Shown piece after piece: positions 53,099 through 61,491 of a DNA stretch of 64,000 bases (positions are counted from its first letter, which is position 1; every line of letters begins with the position of its first letter). Source of the DNA: Micrococcaceae bacterium Sec5.7 (lineage in GTDB: Bacteria; Actinomycetota; Actinomycetes; Actinomycetales; Micrococcaceae). The stretch is from assembly GCA_039636785.1 (NCBI GenBank), contig CP144169.1:4154001-4218000 (forward strand), given 5' to 3'. Below the pieces are notes generated by a model, which saw nothing but the letters and a program-made list of their open reading frames with translations, had not been told where the DNA came from and did not search any database. Position numbers and translations under genes: made by a program.

Positions 53099-53134
53099 CT
53101 CCAGGCCCGGCTATTCCAATGGCCGGGCCTGGAG
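53099..53134 (-). terminator. strong hairpin terminator of the carbohydrate operon
   Basis: CTCCAGGCCCGGC and GCCGGGCCTGGAG form a perfect 13-bp stem with a 10-base loop, 26 bp after the stop of the last operon gene on the minus strand. No long T run follows. A CTTTTTT run at 53072 lies further on. Confidence 0.7.
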
Positions 53135-53160
53135 CGTCTTGGTGGCCGTTTGGAACAGGC

Positions 53161-54207
53161 TCACCTGTTGCCGGTGCGGAGGATTTCAGGATTTGCGCAG
53201 TGGGCCAGGGGCTGTCCGCGCAGGTATCGCCCAACGTCTCCGGCGACGATTTGTGCGGCTTTGGCGGCTGTTTGCTTACTCGCGCCGGCCAGGTGTGGTG
53301 TCATGACGATGTTGGGGGTGGTGAGGAGGCGCGATCCGGTGGGGATGGGTTCTTCGGGGAAGACGTCGAATGCGGCGCCGAACAGGTGTCCCGAGTCGAG
53401 GGCGTCGCACAGGGCCTCATAGTCAAGCAGGGCACCCCGGGCGCAGTTGATGATGATGGATCCTGCGGGCATGGCGGCGATCTGGGCGGCGCCGATCATT
53501 TTGGTGGTTTCCGGGGTGACACGCGCGTGCAGGCTGATGATCCCGCTGCGGGAGAGCAGTTCGTCGAGGTCTACCTGTTCGGCGTTTCCCGCAAGGACAT
53601 CGGCGGTGACATAGGGGTCGTGGACCAGGACGTGCGCGCCGAATCCCTGCAGCATTCGGGCTACGCGGCTTCCGATCGCGCCGTATCCGACGAGCCCGAC
53701 GGTGTTGCCTTCGAGTTCGGGTCCGACGTTGTCGTACATGTAGTAGTCGCCCCGCCAGGTTCCCGAGGATAGGTCGGCGTTGGTCTGGGGTATGCGCCGG
53801 ACGGACGCCAGGATCATGCCCAGGGTGTGTTCGGCCGTGGCGGCGGCGTTGCGTCCGGGGGCGAAGGTGACGGCGACGCCGTGTTCTGTGGCTGCCGCGA
53901 GGTTGGCGTTGACGGGGCCGCCGCGGGTGATGCAGAACAGCCTGAGCTCGGGGCAGGCCTGGAGGACTTTCTCGGTCAGAGGCGCCATCTGGGTGACACA
54001 GATCTCGGCTCCTTGGAGGGCTTCGATGAGTTGTTCCTCGGTGCCGGAGGCTTCGTCCACTTCGGCGATCTTCCCGAACGGGGTGAGCGGCCAGGGCAGC
54101 GTCAGTTCGGCAAAGGCGATGTCGGCTGGTACTTCGCGTCGGACGGCGTCGACGAGGAGCCGGTTGAGGACGAAGTGGTCTCCTGCGGCGAGGATGCGGG
54201 TGGTCAT
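53161..54207 (-). CDS. D-isomer-specific 2-hydroxyacid dehydrogenase
   Basis: This 348-residue NAD-dependent enzyme of the PGDH/formate dehydrogenase superfamily has a nucleotide loop GLVGYGAIGSRVARML, catalytic Arg in CARGALLDYEAL, Glu in DVFPEEPIP and the His in MTPHLAGAS. The N-terminal half (ITRGGPVNAN) is characteristic of family members found in sugar operons. It probably oxidises or reduces a 2-hydroxy/2-oxo acid formed in the pathway of this operon, where it is the last gene. Confidence 0.88.
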   Translation of the reverse strand: MTTRILAAGDHFVLNRLLVDAVRREVPADIAFAELTLPWPLTPFGKIAEVDEASGTEEQLIEALQGAEICVTQMAPLTEKVLQACPELRLFCITRGGPVNANLAAATEHGVAVTFAPGRNAAATAEHTLGMILASVRRIPQTNADLSSGTWRGDYYMYDNVGPELEGNTVGLVGYGAIGSRVARMLQGFGAHVLVHDPYVTADVLAGNAEQVDLDELLSRSGIISLHARVTPETTKMIGAAQIAAMPAGSIIINCARGALLDYEALCDALDSGHLFGAAFDVFPEEPIPTGSRLLTTPNIVMTPHLAGASKQTAAKAAQIVAGDVGRYLRGQPLAHCANPEILRTGNR

Positions 54208-54232
54208 GTGGAACTCCTAAGGGTGGGTCGGG

Positions 54233-54892
54233 TCAGGATGCGGGGGCGGCAGCGAGAGTCGGGCTGGCCGCGGATTTCTCCGTCAACGGTCCGAGGGGTG
54301 TGTTGTATTGGAGGAGCCCGGCGTGTCCGTCGTCCAGGCGGATCGTGGTCAGGGCGCAGTTTCCCAGCGAAGGAAAGACCCGTCGGTATTCGCTGAGTGG
54401 GATACCAAGGAGCCGGCACAGTGCGAGCCGGATGGCCGTGGTGTGGGCGACAACCAGTACGCGGCCCCCGGGTTGTTCCCCGGCGATGTCGTGAAGGCAG
54501 TCGATAAAGCGGGCCGCGGCCCCGGCTGGGTCTTCGCCGCCTGGTAAGGGGAAAGCGGCCGGATCGGTCTGGAAGGCTTTGCGGGCTGCGGGGAACTTTG
54601 CTTCCATTTCGGAACCGGTCATTCCCTCGCCCTCACCGAAGTCGAGCTCGCGCAGCCGCGGGTCGATGTTCAGTTCGTGGCCGGTGGTCTCGGCGCAGCC
54701 TTCGGCGGTGCGCCGGGCCCGGCTGAGGTCCGATGACCATACGCCGGTCAGCCCTGCGGTACCGGCCCAGCGGGCGAGTTGGGATGCCTGCTCTACGCCG
54801 CGGGGTGTGAGGGCGATGTCGCTGCGTCCCGCGTAGCGGTTTTCGGCGTGCCAGATGGTCTCGCCGTGCCGGACCAGGGTGATGCGTGTCAT
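54233..54892 (-). CDS. histidine phosphatase family protein
   Basis: The 219-residue protein has the phosphohistidine loop LVRHGETIWHAENRY, the acid region LRELDFGEGEGMTGSEME and the second catalytic His in VVAHTTAIRLALCRLL. Such enzymes dephosphorylate sugar phosphates or phosphoglycerate-like acids. Its ATG overlaps the stop of the kinase gene (ATGA). A phosphatase coupled to two sugar kinases suggests that it removes a phosphate from a late product or detoxifies a dead-end ester. Confidence 0.88.
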   Translation of the reverse strand: MTRITLVRHGETIWHAENRYAGRSDIALTPRGVEQASQLARWAGTAGLTGVWSSDLSRARRTAEGCAETTGHELNIDPRLRELDFGEGEGMTGSEMEAKFPAARKAFQTDPAAFPLPGGEDPAGAAARFIDCLHDIAGEQPGGRVLVVAHTTAIRLALCRLLGIPLSEYRRVFPSLGNCALTTIRLDDGHAGLLQYNTPLGPLTEKSAASPTLAAAPAS

Positions 54893-56379
54893 GTTGCTGT
54901 CCTTTCACGGGCATGTGAGGCGACGGCTGCTGGGAGCCAACCGCGTTGTTCCAGTTCCCCGACGAGGTCGAGGTAGGCGGCGTCATACCTGCCGGCGGAT
55001 CCGTTCCGGGGTTCGATGATCCGGCGCATCCGTACCATCTCAGCCGCCACCTCGGAGGCCGCTCTGCCCGGGGATGCCGCGAGGACGGCCATGCCCAGGG
55101 CGGGCTCGGCGTTCTGCGGCAATGTCACGGGACGGCCCAGGATGTCGGCGCGGAGCTGGCACCAGTACTCGCTCTTGGTGGCGCCGCCGGTGAGGATCAG
55201 TTCGCCGTCCACGGGGGCGCCCAGGAGGTGAAGGTAGTCGAAGCAGAGCCGTTCGATGTAGGCGATGCCCTGCAGGATGGCGGCGTACGTTTCGCCGTCG
55301 CCGGCGGCGTTCCCGAGCAGGAATCCTTCCGCGTCGGGTGCTAGGAACGGGAACCGCTCACCCCGGGACACCAGAGGGTAGGCAAGCACGCGGGACGGTT
55401 CGTAGGATCTTGCCAGGCTCTCGAGCTGCGCCAGATCCCTGCCGGAGAAGTCACGCGAAATAACACCGGCACCGGTGCTGGACGCTCCGCCGGGGAGCCA
55501 GTCCCCGTTCGGGGCCTTATGTGAATAAACAACCCCGAGCGGGTCTTGGAGCAGATCCCGGGTGACCCCCTTCAAAACCAGTGTGGTGCCCAGAACCGAG
55601 TTCCAGCTGCCGACTTTCAATGCTCCTGCGCCCAGCTGGGCGGCGCAGCCGTCGGTGGCCCCGGCAATGACGGGGGTGCCTGCGGGGAGGCCGGTGGCCG
55701 CGGCGGCTGCGGGGCTGACGGTCCCGATTTGGGTGCCGGAGCGGACGAGGTCCGGCAGGATGGTCAGCGGGATGCCGAGGTCCTGCATGAGACCTTCGGG
55801 CCACTTTTCCTCGATCAGGTGGGCACCTGTTTTGAGCGCGTTGCTCAGGTCGGTCGGGACGTCCCGGCCGGTCAGCCGGCGGTTGATGAAATCGCTCTGG
55901 TGCGCCAACCGCGCATCTGCGATCGTGTCGTGGTGTTCGCGCAGTAGCCAGAGAAGTTTCGGCAGGGCCCAGGCCGGCTGCATGCGCTGGTAACCCAGCT
56001 CGCCCCAGATCCGGGCGCCCAGGTCGTTGACCCGTGCCGTCTCTGCGGCGGCACGGCCGTCGTCGTACATCAGCCCGGGCGTCAGGGGCAGCCCGTCACG
56101 GTCCATGAGCAGGATGGTACCGGAGGTCGCGTCGACGGCAACGCCGCGGACTGCGGCTGCCGGGACGTTCCGCAGCGCATCGGTGGATGCGCCGCTGACG
56201 GCCTCCCACCATTGCTCCGGGTTTTGCTCGTGGCGCGGTCCGTCCCGGTGGCTGGTGAGTGTCCGGCTGCCGGAACCGACGACTTTACCGGTCCCGGTGA
56301 CAGCCAGCGCCCGTACGCTCTGGGTCCCGAGGTCTATGCCTACCCACACCTGATCAGCTGAGCTGGATTGGGGCGTCAC
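54889..56379 (-). CDS. FGGY carbohydrate kinase, D-ribulokinase-like
   Basis: This 496-residue sugar kinase begins with VWVGIDLGTQSVRALAVTGT and contains DATSGTILLMDRDG, HQSDFINRRLTG, GATDGCAAQLGAGALKVGSW and GGASSTGAGVISRDFSG. From memory, this pattern, including the YSHK-type segment, is closest to the D-ribulokinase (plant XK1/cyanobacterial) branch rather than bacterial XylB. GTG at 56379 overlaps the stop of the upstream kinase (GTGA). The frame extends 128 codons further but inside that kinase gene. Confidence 0.85.
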   Translation of the reverse strand: MTPQSSSADQVWVGIDLGTQSVRALAVTGTGKVVGSGSRTLTSHRDGPRHEQNPEQWWEAVSGASTDALRNVPAAAVRGVAVDATSGTILLMDRDGLPLTPGLMYDDGRAAAETARVNDLGARIWGELGYQRMQPAWALPKLLWLLREHHDTIADARLAHQSDFINRRLTGRDVPTDLSNALKTGAHLIEEKWPEGLMQDLGIPLTILPDLVRSGTQIGTVSPAAAAATGLPAGTPVIAGATDGCAAQLGAGALKVGSWNSVLGTTLVLKGVTRDLLQDPLGVVYSHKAPNGDWLPGGASSTGAGVISRDFSGRDLAQLESLARSYEPSRVLAYPLVSRGERFPFLAPDAEGFLLGNAAGDGETYAAILQGIAYIERLCFDYLHLLGAPVDGELILTGGATKSEYWCQLRADILGRPVTLPQNAEPALGMAVLAASPGRAASEVAAEMVRMRRIIEPRNGSAGRYDAAYLDLVGELEQRGWLPAAVASHARERTAT

Positions 56380-57974
56380 GGGGTGCTCCCTTCCTGAGTG
56401 GGTGTGGTCTGCTGCGGCTGGGCGGGATGAGGGTGGCCGCCGCGTTCCCGTTCCGCCAGACCGGGATGCCCGCTGCCCGTGTCTGCGGAGCGCTGCCGCA
56501 TCACGGCCAGCCTGGGCCAGGCCAGCTTGGTGACCTCCCGCAGGGCCAGGAAGTCTTCGAAGAGCTCGGCGTAGAAGGCCGCCCGCGAGGGGTCGGGCGT
56601 GAAGGTGTCCCGGATGCGTACATACCAGGGGGCAACTTCCTCCACGCTTGCGGCGCCTCCGGTGGCGACCAGCCCGATCAGGAATGCTCCTTTGGCTCCG
56701 ACTTCGGTGTCTGTTGACCGCAGCACCGGGATGCCGGTCACGTCGGCGATCAGCTGCAGCCACAGGGCGCTTGCCGCTCCTCCGCCGCAGACCCGCAGTT
56801 CGGTGGGCCTGTCGCCGGAGGCCATAAGGCAGTCACGGATGACCAGGGTGAGCCCTTCAAGGACCGCCCTGGCGATGTGCTCGCGCCGGTGCTCGAAGGA
56901 CAGTCCCAGGAACGTGCCGCGGGCCAAGGGATCCAGGAACGGCGCCCTTTCCCCCGCGGGGGAGAAGTAAGGCAGGAACATCAGGCCCCCGGCGCCGGGC
57001 CCGCTGGCCGTGGCGAGCTGCGTGAGTGTCTCGGGGTCGTCGAGTCCCAACAATTCGCAGGCCCATTGGATGACCTCACCGCCGGCGAGGGTGGGGAAGG
57101 ACCGCAGGAACTTTCCGGGCAGTCCGGGGGCGATGTTCAGACCGGCAGCTGGTTCGCTGATCCGGATTTGGTCCGTGATGATCTCGGTGCACAGCGTCGT
57201 GCCGAGGATGCTGCAGGCCTGGCCCGAGCTGACCGCGCCCACGCCCACAGCGGTGGAGGCGATGTCGTAGGAGGACATGACAATGGGCAGGCCCGCCGGC
57301 AGGCCCAGCAGGGTGGCGGCGTGACGTGTCAGCTCCGCGACCCGGTCGTCGTCGCCACGGATGGCCGGCAGTAGATCCAGCGCCCATTCCATGTCATACA
57401 GACCCAGCAGGTCCGGGGAGTAACGGCGGCTGCGGATGTCCATGAAGGGCGCGGAGGCATCGGATTCATCGACGGCGAACTTGCCGGTCATCTGCGCGAA
57501 AATCCATCCCCCACATGTCAGCGATGCGTGGGAACGGGCAAGCCTGTCCGGATCATTTTTACGCAGCCAGCTCAGGATGACGTTCGGCATCCCGGAGGAC
57601 GTCAGCGAGCCGTTGATGGGGAAGGCCCTTTCAAGGACGCCGGCATGGGTCCAGGCGGACAGAATGTCCACTCCGCGGCCGTCGTTCCACAGTATGGCCG
57701 GGCCGGTCGGTGTCCCGGCGGCGTCAACGAGCCAGCTGCCGTCCCCCTGGGCTGTGATGGCCAGATAGTCCACCTCGGACTGGAGCTGGCGCACCACGCC
57801 GCGCACGGTGAAGACAACGGCGTCCCAGACCGAGAGCATGTCCTGCTCCGCCCATCCCGGACGGGGCCGGGCCACCGAGGTGCTCTGGCGAACAACCACG
57901 ACCTCGGTGCCTTCCTCGTCATACCCGACTGCCTTGATCATTGTGGTACCGGCGTCAACACAGATGACTGCCAT
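56376..57974 (-). CDS. FGGY carbohydrate kinase, EryA/LsrK-like
   Basis: This second FGGY kinase, 532 residues, begins MAVICVDAGTTMIKAVGYDE and has AITAQGDGSWLVDAAGTPTG, ILWNDGRG, SILGTTLCTEII and VCGGGAASALWLQLIADVTG. The segments resemble the kinases of erythritol (EryA) and of AI-2 (LsrK) more than XylB or GlpK, so a short-chain polyol or ketose is likely. A Pro/Gln/His-rich C-terminal tail of about 45 residues is unusual. A hairpin separates it from the permease gene upstream. Confidence 0.85.
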   Translation of the reverse strand: MAVICVDAGTTMIKAVGYDEEGTEVVVVRQSTSVARPRPGWAEQDMLSVWDAVVFTVRGVVRQLQSEVDYLAITAQGDGSWLVDAAGTPTGPAILWNDGRGVDILSAWTHAGVLERAFPINGSLTSSGMPNVILSWLRKNDPDRLARSHASLTCGGWIFAQMTGKFAVDESDASAPFMDIRSRRYSPDLLGLYDMEWALDLLPAIRGDDDRVAELTRHAATLLGLPAGLPIVMSSYDIASTAVGVGAVSSGQACSILGTTLCTEIITDQIRISEPAAGLNIAPGLPGKFLRSFPTLAGGEVIQWACELLGLDDPETLTQLATASGPGAGGLMFLPYFSPAGERAPFLDPLARGTFLGLSFEHRREHIARAVLEGLTLVIRDCLMASGDRPTELRVCGGGAASALWLQLIADVTGIPVLRSTDTEVGAKGAFLIGLVATGGAASVEEVAPWYVRIRDTFTPDPSRAAFYAELFEDFLALREVTKLAWPRLAVMRQRSADTGSGHPGLAERERGGHPHPAQPQQTTPTQEGSTP

Positions 57975-58008
57975 GACTGAACCGTCCTTCCTGGGGTAGA
58001 TATTTCCT

Positions 58009-58032
58009 CGCCGGGGTCCGCTGGCCCCGGCG
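58009..58032 (-). terminator. hairpin between permease and kinase modules
   Basis: CGCCGGGG and CCCCGGCG pair perfectly around TCCGCTGG, in the 75-bp gap between the permease stop and the first kinase start. There is no T run. It may partly terminate or stabilise the transport part of the transcript. Confidence 0.5.
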
Positions 58033-58049
58033 TCGACGCAGCCCCGTGG

Positions 58050-59306
58050 CTAGGCCTTGCCGTGCGAGGTGCGGGAGCGGCGGGAGACGGAGTCGAGCAT
58101 GACAGCCAGCAGCAGGACCACTCCCGTGACCATGAACCGGAACGATGCGTCCAGGTTCAGCAATGTCAGCCCACTGGAGATCGACTGGATGACAACAATG
58201 CCCAGGATGGCGGAGAAAGCGCTGCCCCTGCCGCCGAAGAGGCTGGTGCCGCCGATGACGGCGGCAGCGATGGCATTAAGGTTGACATCCCCGCCGCCGC
58301 TGCCCTGGTTCGCGGCCGCCAGGCGTGAGGCGGCCAGCAGGCCGCCGACCGCTGCCAGAGTGGAGCAGGTGACGAAAATCGAGGTGTAAATAGCTTTGAC
58401 GTTGATGCCCGCCCGGCGGGCTGCTTCCGCGTTGCCGCCGACTGCATAGACCGACCGGCCCCATTTGGTCCGCTTTAACAGGTAGTTCATGATCAGGGTC
58501 AGGGCAATGAAGAAGACGAACATCCAGCCCACACCGCGTGTCTGGTTCATGTACCAGGTGACAACCCCCAGGCCCAGTAACACTAGGACACTGCGGGACA
58601 TCATCGAATGGACTGCCATGAAGGACAGTCCCGCGTTGCGGCGCGCCCGGGCGTGGAGGTAGTCCGTGGCGAACAGGCCGCCGGCTGCGACGACGACGAG
58701 CACGTAGGAAAGCCACGGCGGGACGAAGGCGAGCTGGGCGAAGTAGACGAGGGCTGAATCGAAGGGGAGGTTGATGGATCCCTTGGCTCCGAGAACATAT
58801 AGCTGCAGTCCAAGGAAGCCCAACAGGCCGGCGAGGGTGATGACGAAGCTGGGCACCCCGAAGCGGTTGAAGATCTGGCCGTAGACCCAGCCGATGGCAG
58901 CGCCCATGGCCACCGTGGCAATGACAGAGAGCCAGGCGGGCCATCCCATGTTGACGACCGTCACGGCGACGACGGCGGCGGACAGACCGCTGACAGAGCC
59001 GACGGACAAGTCGATCTGGGCGACCAGGAGGACGCCGACGATGCCCAGGGCGATGACGCCTACAGCCGAGCTTTCCATGGCCAGGTTCACCAGGTTGGCG
59101 CTGGAGAGAAAGATCGGGTTCAGGCTTTGAAGGATCGCCCAGATGACGATGAGTCCGGCGACGACGGGCAGGACGCCGAGATCACCGGAGCGTGTCCTGT
59201 CCACGAAGGCCTTGAGCTGTCCTTTGATCCCGGTGCGGTCCTGGAGCCGCTCGTCCTGCAGATCCAGGGCCCGGGCCTGTGCCGTTGGTGCGCTTTTGCT
59301 GTTCAT
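58050..59306 (-). CDS. sugar ABC transporter permease, RbsC/XylH-type
   Basis: This 418-residue inner-membrane permease of the CUT2 class has about ten hydrophobic helices. Family segments are VGVLLVAQIDLSVGSVSGLS near the N-terminal third, VPSFVITLAGLLGFLG, VGGNAEAARRAGINVK and IAAAVIGGTSLFGGRGS. The length and long central loop resemble XylH. The ATG shares one base with the stop of the ATPase gene, so the two are coupled. Confidence 0.92.
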   Translation of the reverse strand: MNSKSAPTAQARALDLQDERLQDRTGIKGQLKAFVDRTRSGDLGVLPVVAGLIVIWAILQSLNPIFLSSANLVNLAMESSAVGVIALGIVGVLLVAQIDLSVGSVSGLSAAVVAVTVVNMGWPAWLSVIATVAMGAAIGWVYGQIFNRFGVPSFVITLAGLLGFLGLQLYVLGAKGSINLPFDSALVYFAQLAFVPPWLSYVLVVVAAGGLFATDYLHARARRNAGLSFMAVHSMMSRSVLVLLGLGVVTWYMNQTRGVGWMFVFFIALTLIMNYLLKRTKWGRSVYAVGGNAEAARRAGINVKAIYTSIFVTCSTLAAVGGLLAASRLAAANQGSGGGDVNLNAIAAAVIGGTSLFGGRGSAFSAILGIVVIQSISSGLTLLNLDASFRFMVTGVVLLLAVMLDSVSRRSRTSHGKA

Positions 59307-60139
59307 TATGCGTAAGTCTCCTCGCTGGGGTTGGAAGGTCCGGGCGTTCCGCGTGCGGCGGTCCGGCGGGACACGACATTGTCGGTGGCGCCGGTGATGG
59401 CGGCGATGATGTCTTGCGGGGAGACGTCGCCGACGTTGAAGACGCCGTTGTTCCGGCCGAGCCGGAGGACAACCACCCGGTCGGCGACGGCCTTGACGTC
59501 GGCCATGTTGTGGCTGATCATGATGACCCCGTGTCCCCGCTCGCGCAGCCGCTCCACCAGGTTGAGCACTTCCGCGGTCTGGGCTACGCCGAGGGCCGCG
59601 GTGGGCTCATCCAGGATGACGATTTTGGGGTCCCCCAGAAGCGACCGTGCGATGGCTACGGTCTGTCTCTGTCCACCGGAGAGGGAGGCGACCTGCGTGC
59701 GCAGGGAGGGAATTTTGGCGGAGAGCTGTTTCAGCAGCTCCCAGGACCGGGTTTCCATTTCGACCTCGTTCAGGCGCAACGGCGAGATTTCGCGGCCCAG
59801 GAACAGGTTGTCGACGACCGTCAGGTTGTCGCACAGAGCCAGGTCCTGGAAAACGGTGGCGATGCCCAGGTGCAGGGCGGCCATCGGGGTGGGGATGGTC
59901 ACTTCGTTGCCCTCGAAGGCGATGCTCCCCGAGTCCGGGGCGTGCACGCCGGAGAGCACCTTGACCAGCGTTGATTTGCCGGCACCGTTGTCCCCGACGA
60001 TGGCGACGACCTCTCCCGCAGCCACATCGAGTTCTATATCCATCAGCGCAGCGACGGCGCCGAACGATTTATTGATGCCCCGCAGAGCCAGAAGCGGCGT
60101 TCCGTTCCCGTCGCCGGCGACGGTGGGTGTTGATGACAT
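59306..60139 (-). CDS. sugar ABC transporter ATP-binding protein, single-domain
   Basis: This 277-residue ATPase has Walker A GDNGAGKST, signature LSGGQRQTVAIARSL, Walker B KIVILDEPTAALG and switch His in MISHNMADV. It has one ABC domain rather than the two of RbsA or XylG, as in FrcA-like systems, and presumably works as a homodimer. It belongs to the CUT2 importer formed with the permease and the lipoprotein. Confidence 0.93.
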   Translation of the reverse strand: MSSTPTVAGDGNGTPLLALRGINKSFGAVAALMDIELDVAAGEVVAIVGDNGAGKSTLVKVLSGVHAPDSGSIAFEGNEVTIPTPMAALHLGIATVFQDLALCDNLTVVDNLFLGREISPLRLNEVEMETRSWELLKQLSAKIPSLRTQVASLSGGQRQTVAIARSLLGDPKIVILDEPTAALGVAQTAEVLNLVERLRERGHGVIMISHNMADVKAVADRVVVLRLGRNNGVFNVGDVSPQDIIAAITGATDNVVSRRTAARGTPGPSNPSEETYA

Positions 60140-60176
60140 GGGATCCTCTAAGCAGTAATTGTGGTTGATACGGTGG

Positions 60177-60208
60177 ACCGGCGCCCCGCCCGGAAGAGGG
60201 GCGCCGGT
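60177..60208 (-). terminator. hairpin between binding-protein and ATPase genes
   Basis: ACCGGCGCCCC and GGGGCGCCGGT form a perfect 11-bp stem with a 10-base loop, 4 bp after the stop of the binding-protein gene. A stem there usually keeps the 5' mRNA stable, so that binding protein exceeds the membrane subunits. Confidence 0.65.
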
Positions 60209-60212
60209 GCTC

Positions 60213-61295
60213 TTATTTGATGCCGGCCTTGGCGCAGGCGGCCGCGTACGTGGCCGTGCAGAGGTCAGATGCCTTCAGGATGCCGCTCTTCACCAGGGCC
60301 TCATTGAGGTTGTCGATCGTGACCACGGTCGGGACGAACAGTTCCGACGGGGTATCAAACAAGGTGGCCTTGCCTTCGGGCTTTTCGCCCTTGGCAAATT
60401 TGTAGGCGATGTCCGCTGCCGCTTCGGCGACAATCTTGATGGGCTTGGAGATCGTGTTGTACTGGTCTCCCGCAATGATCCGCTGAGCCGCCGCAAGCTC
60501 GGCATCGTTACCTGTCACCGCCGGCACCGGATTCAGGCCGGCGGCTTTGAAGGCGGCAATCGCGCCGCCGCCGGTGCCATCGTTGGCTGCCACAACGCCG
60601 GCGATCTGTCCCGGGAACTGGGTGATCTGTCCGCTGACCCAGTCCTGGGCCTTGGTCGGTTCCCAGCCCGGGGTGTCGTATTCGGCCAGCAGCTTGAAGC
60701 CGCTGGAGTCCACGGCCGAGTGGATACCCTTCTTGATCAGCCCTGCTGCCGCATCCGTCGGTGAACCATTGACCTGGAGCAGGCCGCCTTTGGCGTTGGT
60801 CTGCTTCAGGTGGTCCACCAGCGAGGCAGCGATCAGGGAGCCGATCTTTTCGTTGTCGAAGGACACGTAGTAGCTGGCCGGGACGGCGGGGATCGGCCGG
60901 TCGTAGGCGATCACCGGGACGTTCTGTGCCTTGGCCGTGTTCACGATGGTAGCCGCGGCAGCCGAGTCGACCGGGTCGATCACGATTGCCTTGACCCCCT
61001 GGGCGAGGGCTGAGTTGGCCTGCTCCTGCTGCTTCGCCGCGCTGGCATTGGCGTTGGAATAGACGACCGAACAGCCTGAACAGAGGGCCTTGAGCTTGGC
61101 CTCGAACAGCGGCTTGTCAAACAGTTCATATCGGGTCGAGGCAATGTCGGGCATCAGGAACGCAATCTTGGCGTTCGATGCGTCACCGCCGCCGGCACCG
61201 GACGGACCCTGCGGTGACGAACAGCCTGCGAGAGCCGCCGCGGCGGCCAGTGCCGCAAAAGTGACCGCGGCGGCGTGCTTATGGAAGTTCTTCAT
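60213..61295 (-). CDS. sugar-binding lipoprotein, RbsB/XylF-type
   Basis: This 360-residue periplasmic-binding-type lipoprotein has a signal ending AALAGC (Cys near 24) followed by a Gly/Ser linker. The mature domain has KIAFLMPDIASTRYELFDKP, VIDPVDSAAAATIV, VIAYDRPIP and GVVAANDGTGGGAIAAFKAA, as in XylF and related CUT2 proteins. ATG at 61295 follows AGAAGGA. An earlier in-frame start at 61475 would run into the DeoR promoter. First gene of the operon. Confidence 0.92.
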   Translation of the reverse strand: MKNFHKHAAAVTFAALAAAAALAGCSSPQGPSGAGGGDASNAKIAFLMPDIASTRYELFDKPLFEAKLKALCSGCSVVYSNANASAAKQQEQANSALAQGVKAIVIDPVDSAAAATIVNTAKAQNVPVIAYDRPIPAVPASYYVSFDNEKIGSLIAASLVDHLKQTNAKGGLLQVNGSPTDAAAGLIKKGIHSAVDSSGFKLLAEYDTPGWEPTKAQDWVSGQITQFPGQIAGVVAANDGTGGGAIAAFKAAGLNPVPAVTGNDAELAAAQRIIAGDQYNTISKPIKIVAEAAADIAYKFAKGEKPEGKATLFDTPSELFVPTVVTIDNLNEALVKSGILKASDLCTATYAAACAKAGIK

Positions 61296-61491
61296 TGAAA
61301 TCCTTCTCTCGGGTTGAGATGTACGACTCCGGGTGATCCCGGTCACTGTCGCTATGCCAAGAGTAACACTTATTATGTGAATTTGGTCAAGAAAAATGTT
61401 AGTCTCATTCAGAGGTCGCAAGGTATTATGACTAGATGCCGCATACCGCAATGAGTCCCGGCCAGCCAACATCAAAGGCGAAGGTGAGCTG
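61296..61491. promoter_or_regulatory. divergent promoter region of the sugar operon and deoR-type gene
   Basis: The region has an A/T-rich centre (about 61360-61435), unusual for this genome. On the minus strand TTGACC (about 61387-61392) lies about 17 bases from a weak GTTACT -10. Short related A/T motifs (AATGTTAGTCTCATT, GTAACACTTATTATG) flank it and may be regulator sites. No clean dyad is seen. Confidence 0.4.

Noticed and set aside
54889-56763. 624-residue kinase starting at 56763
   Set aside because: The extra 128 codons lie inside the upstream kinase and look like frame-shadow Arg/Pro sequence. GTG 56379 overlaps the upstream stop.
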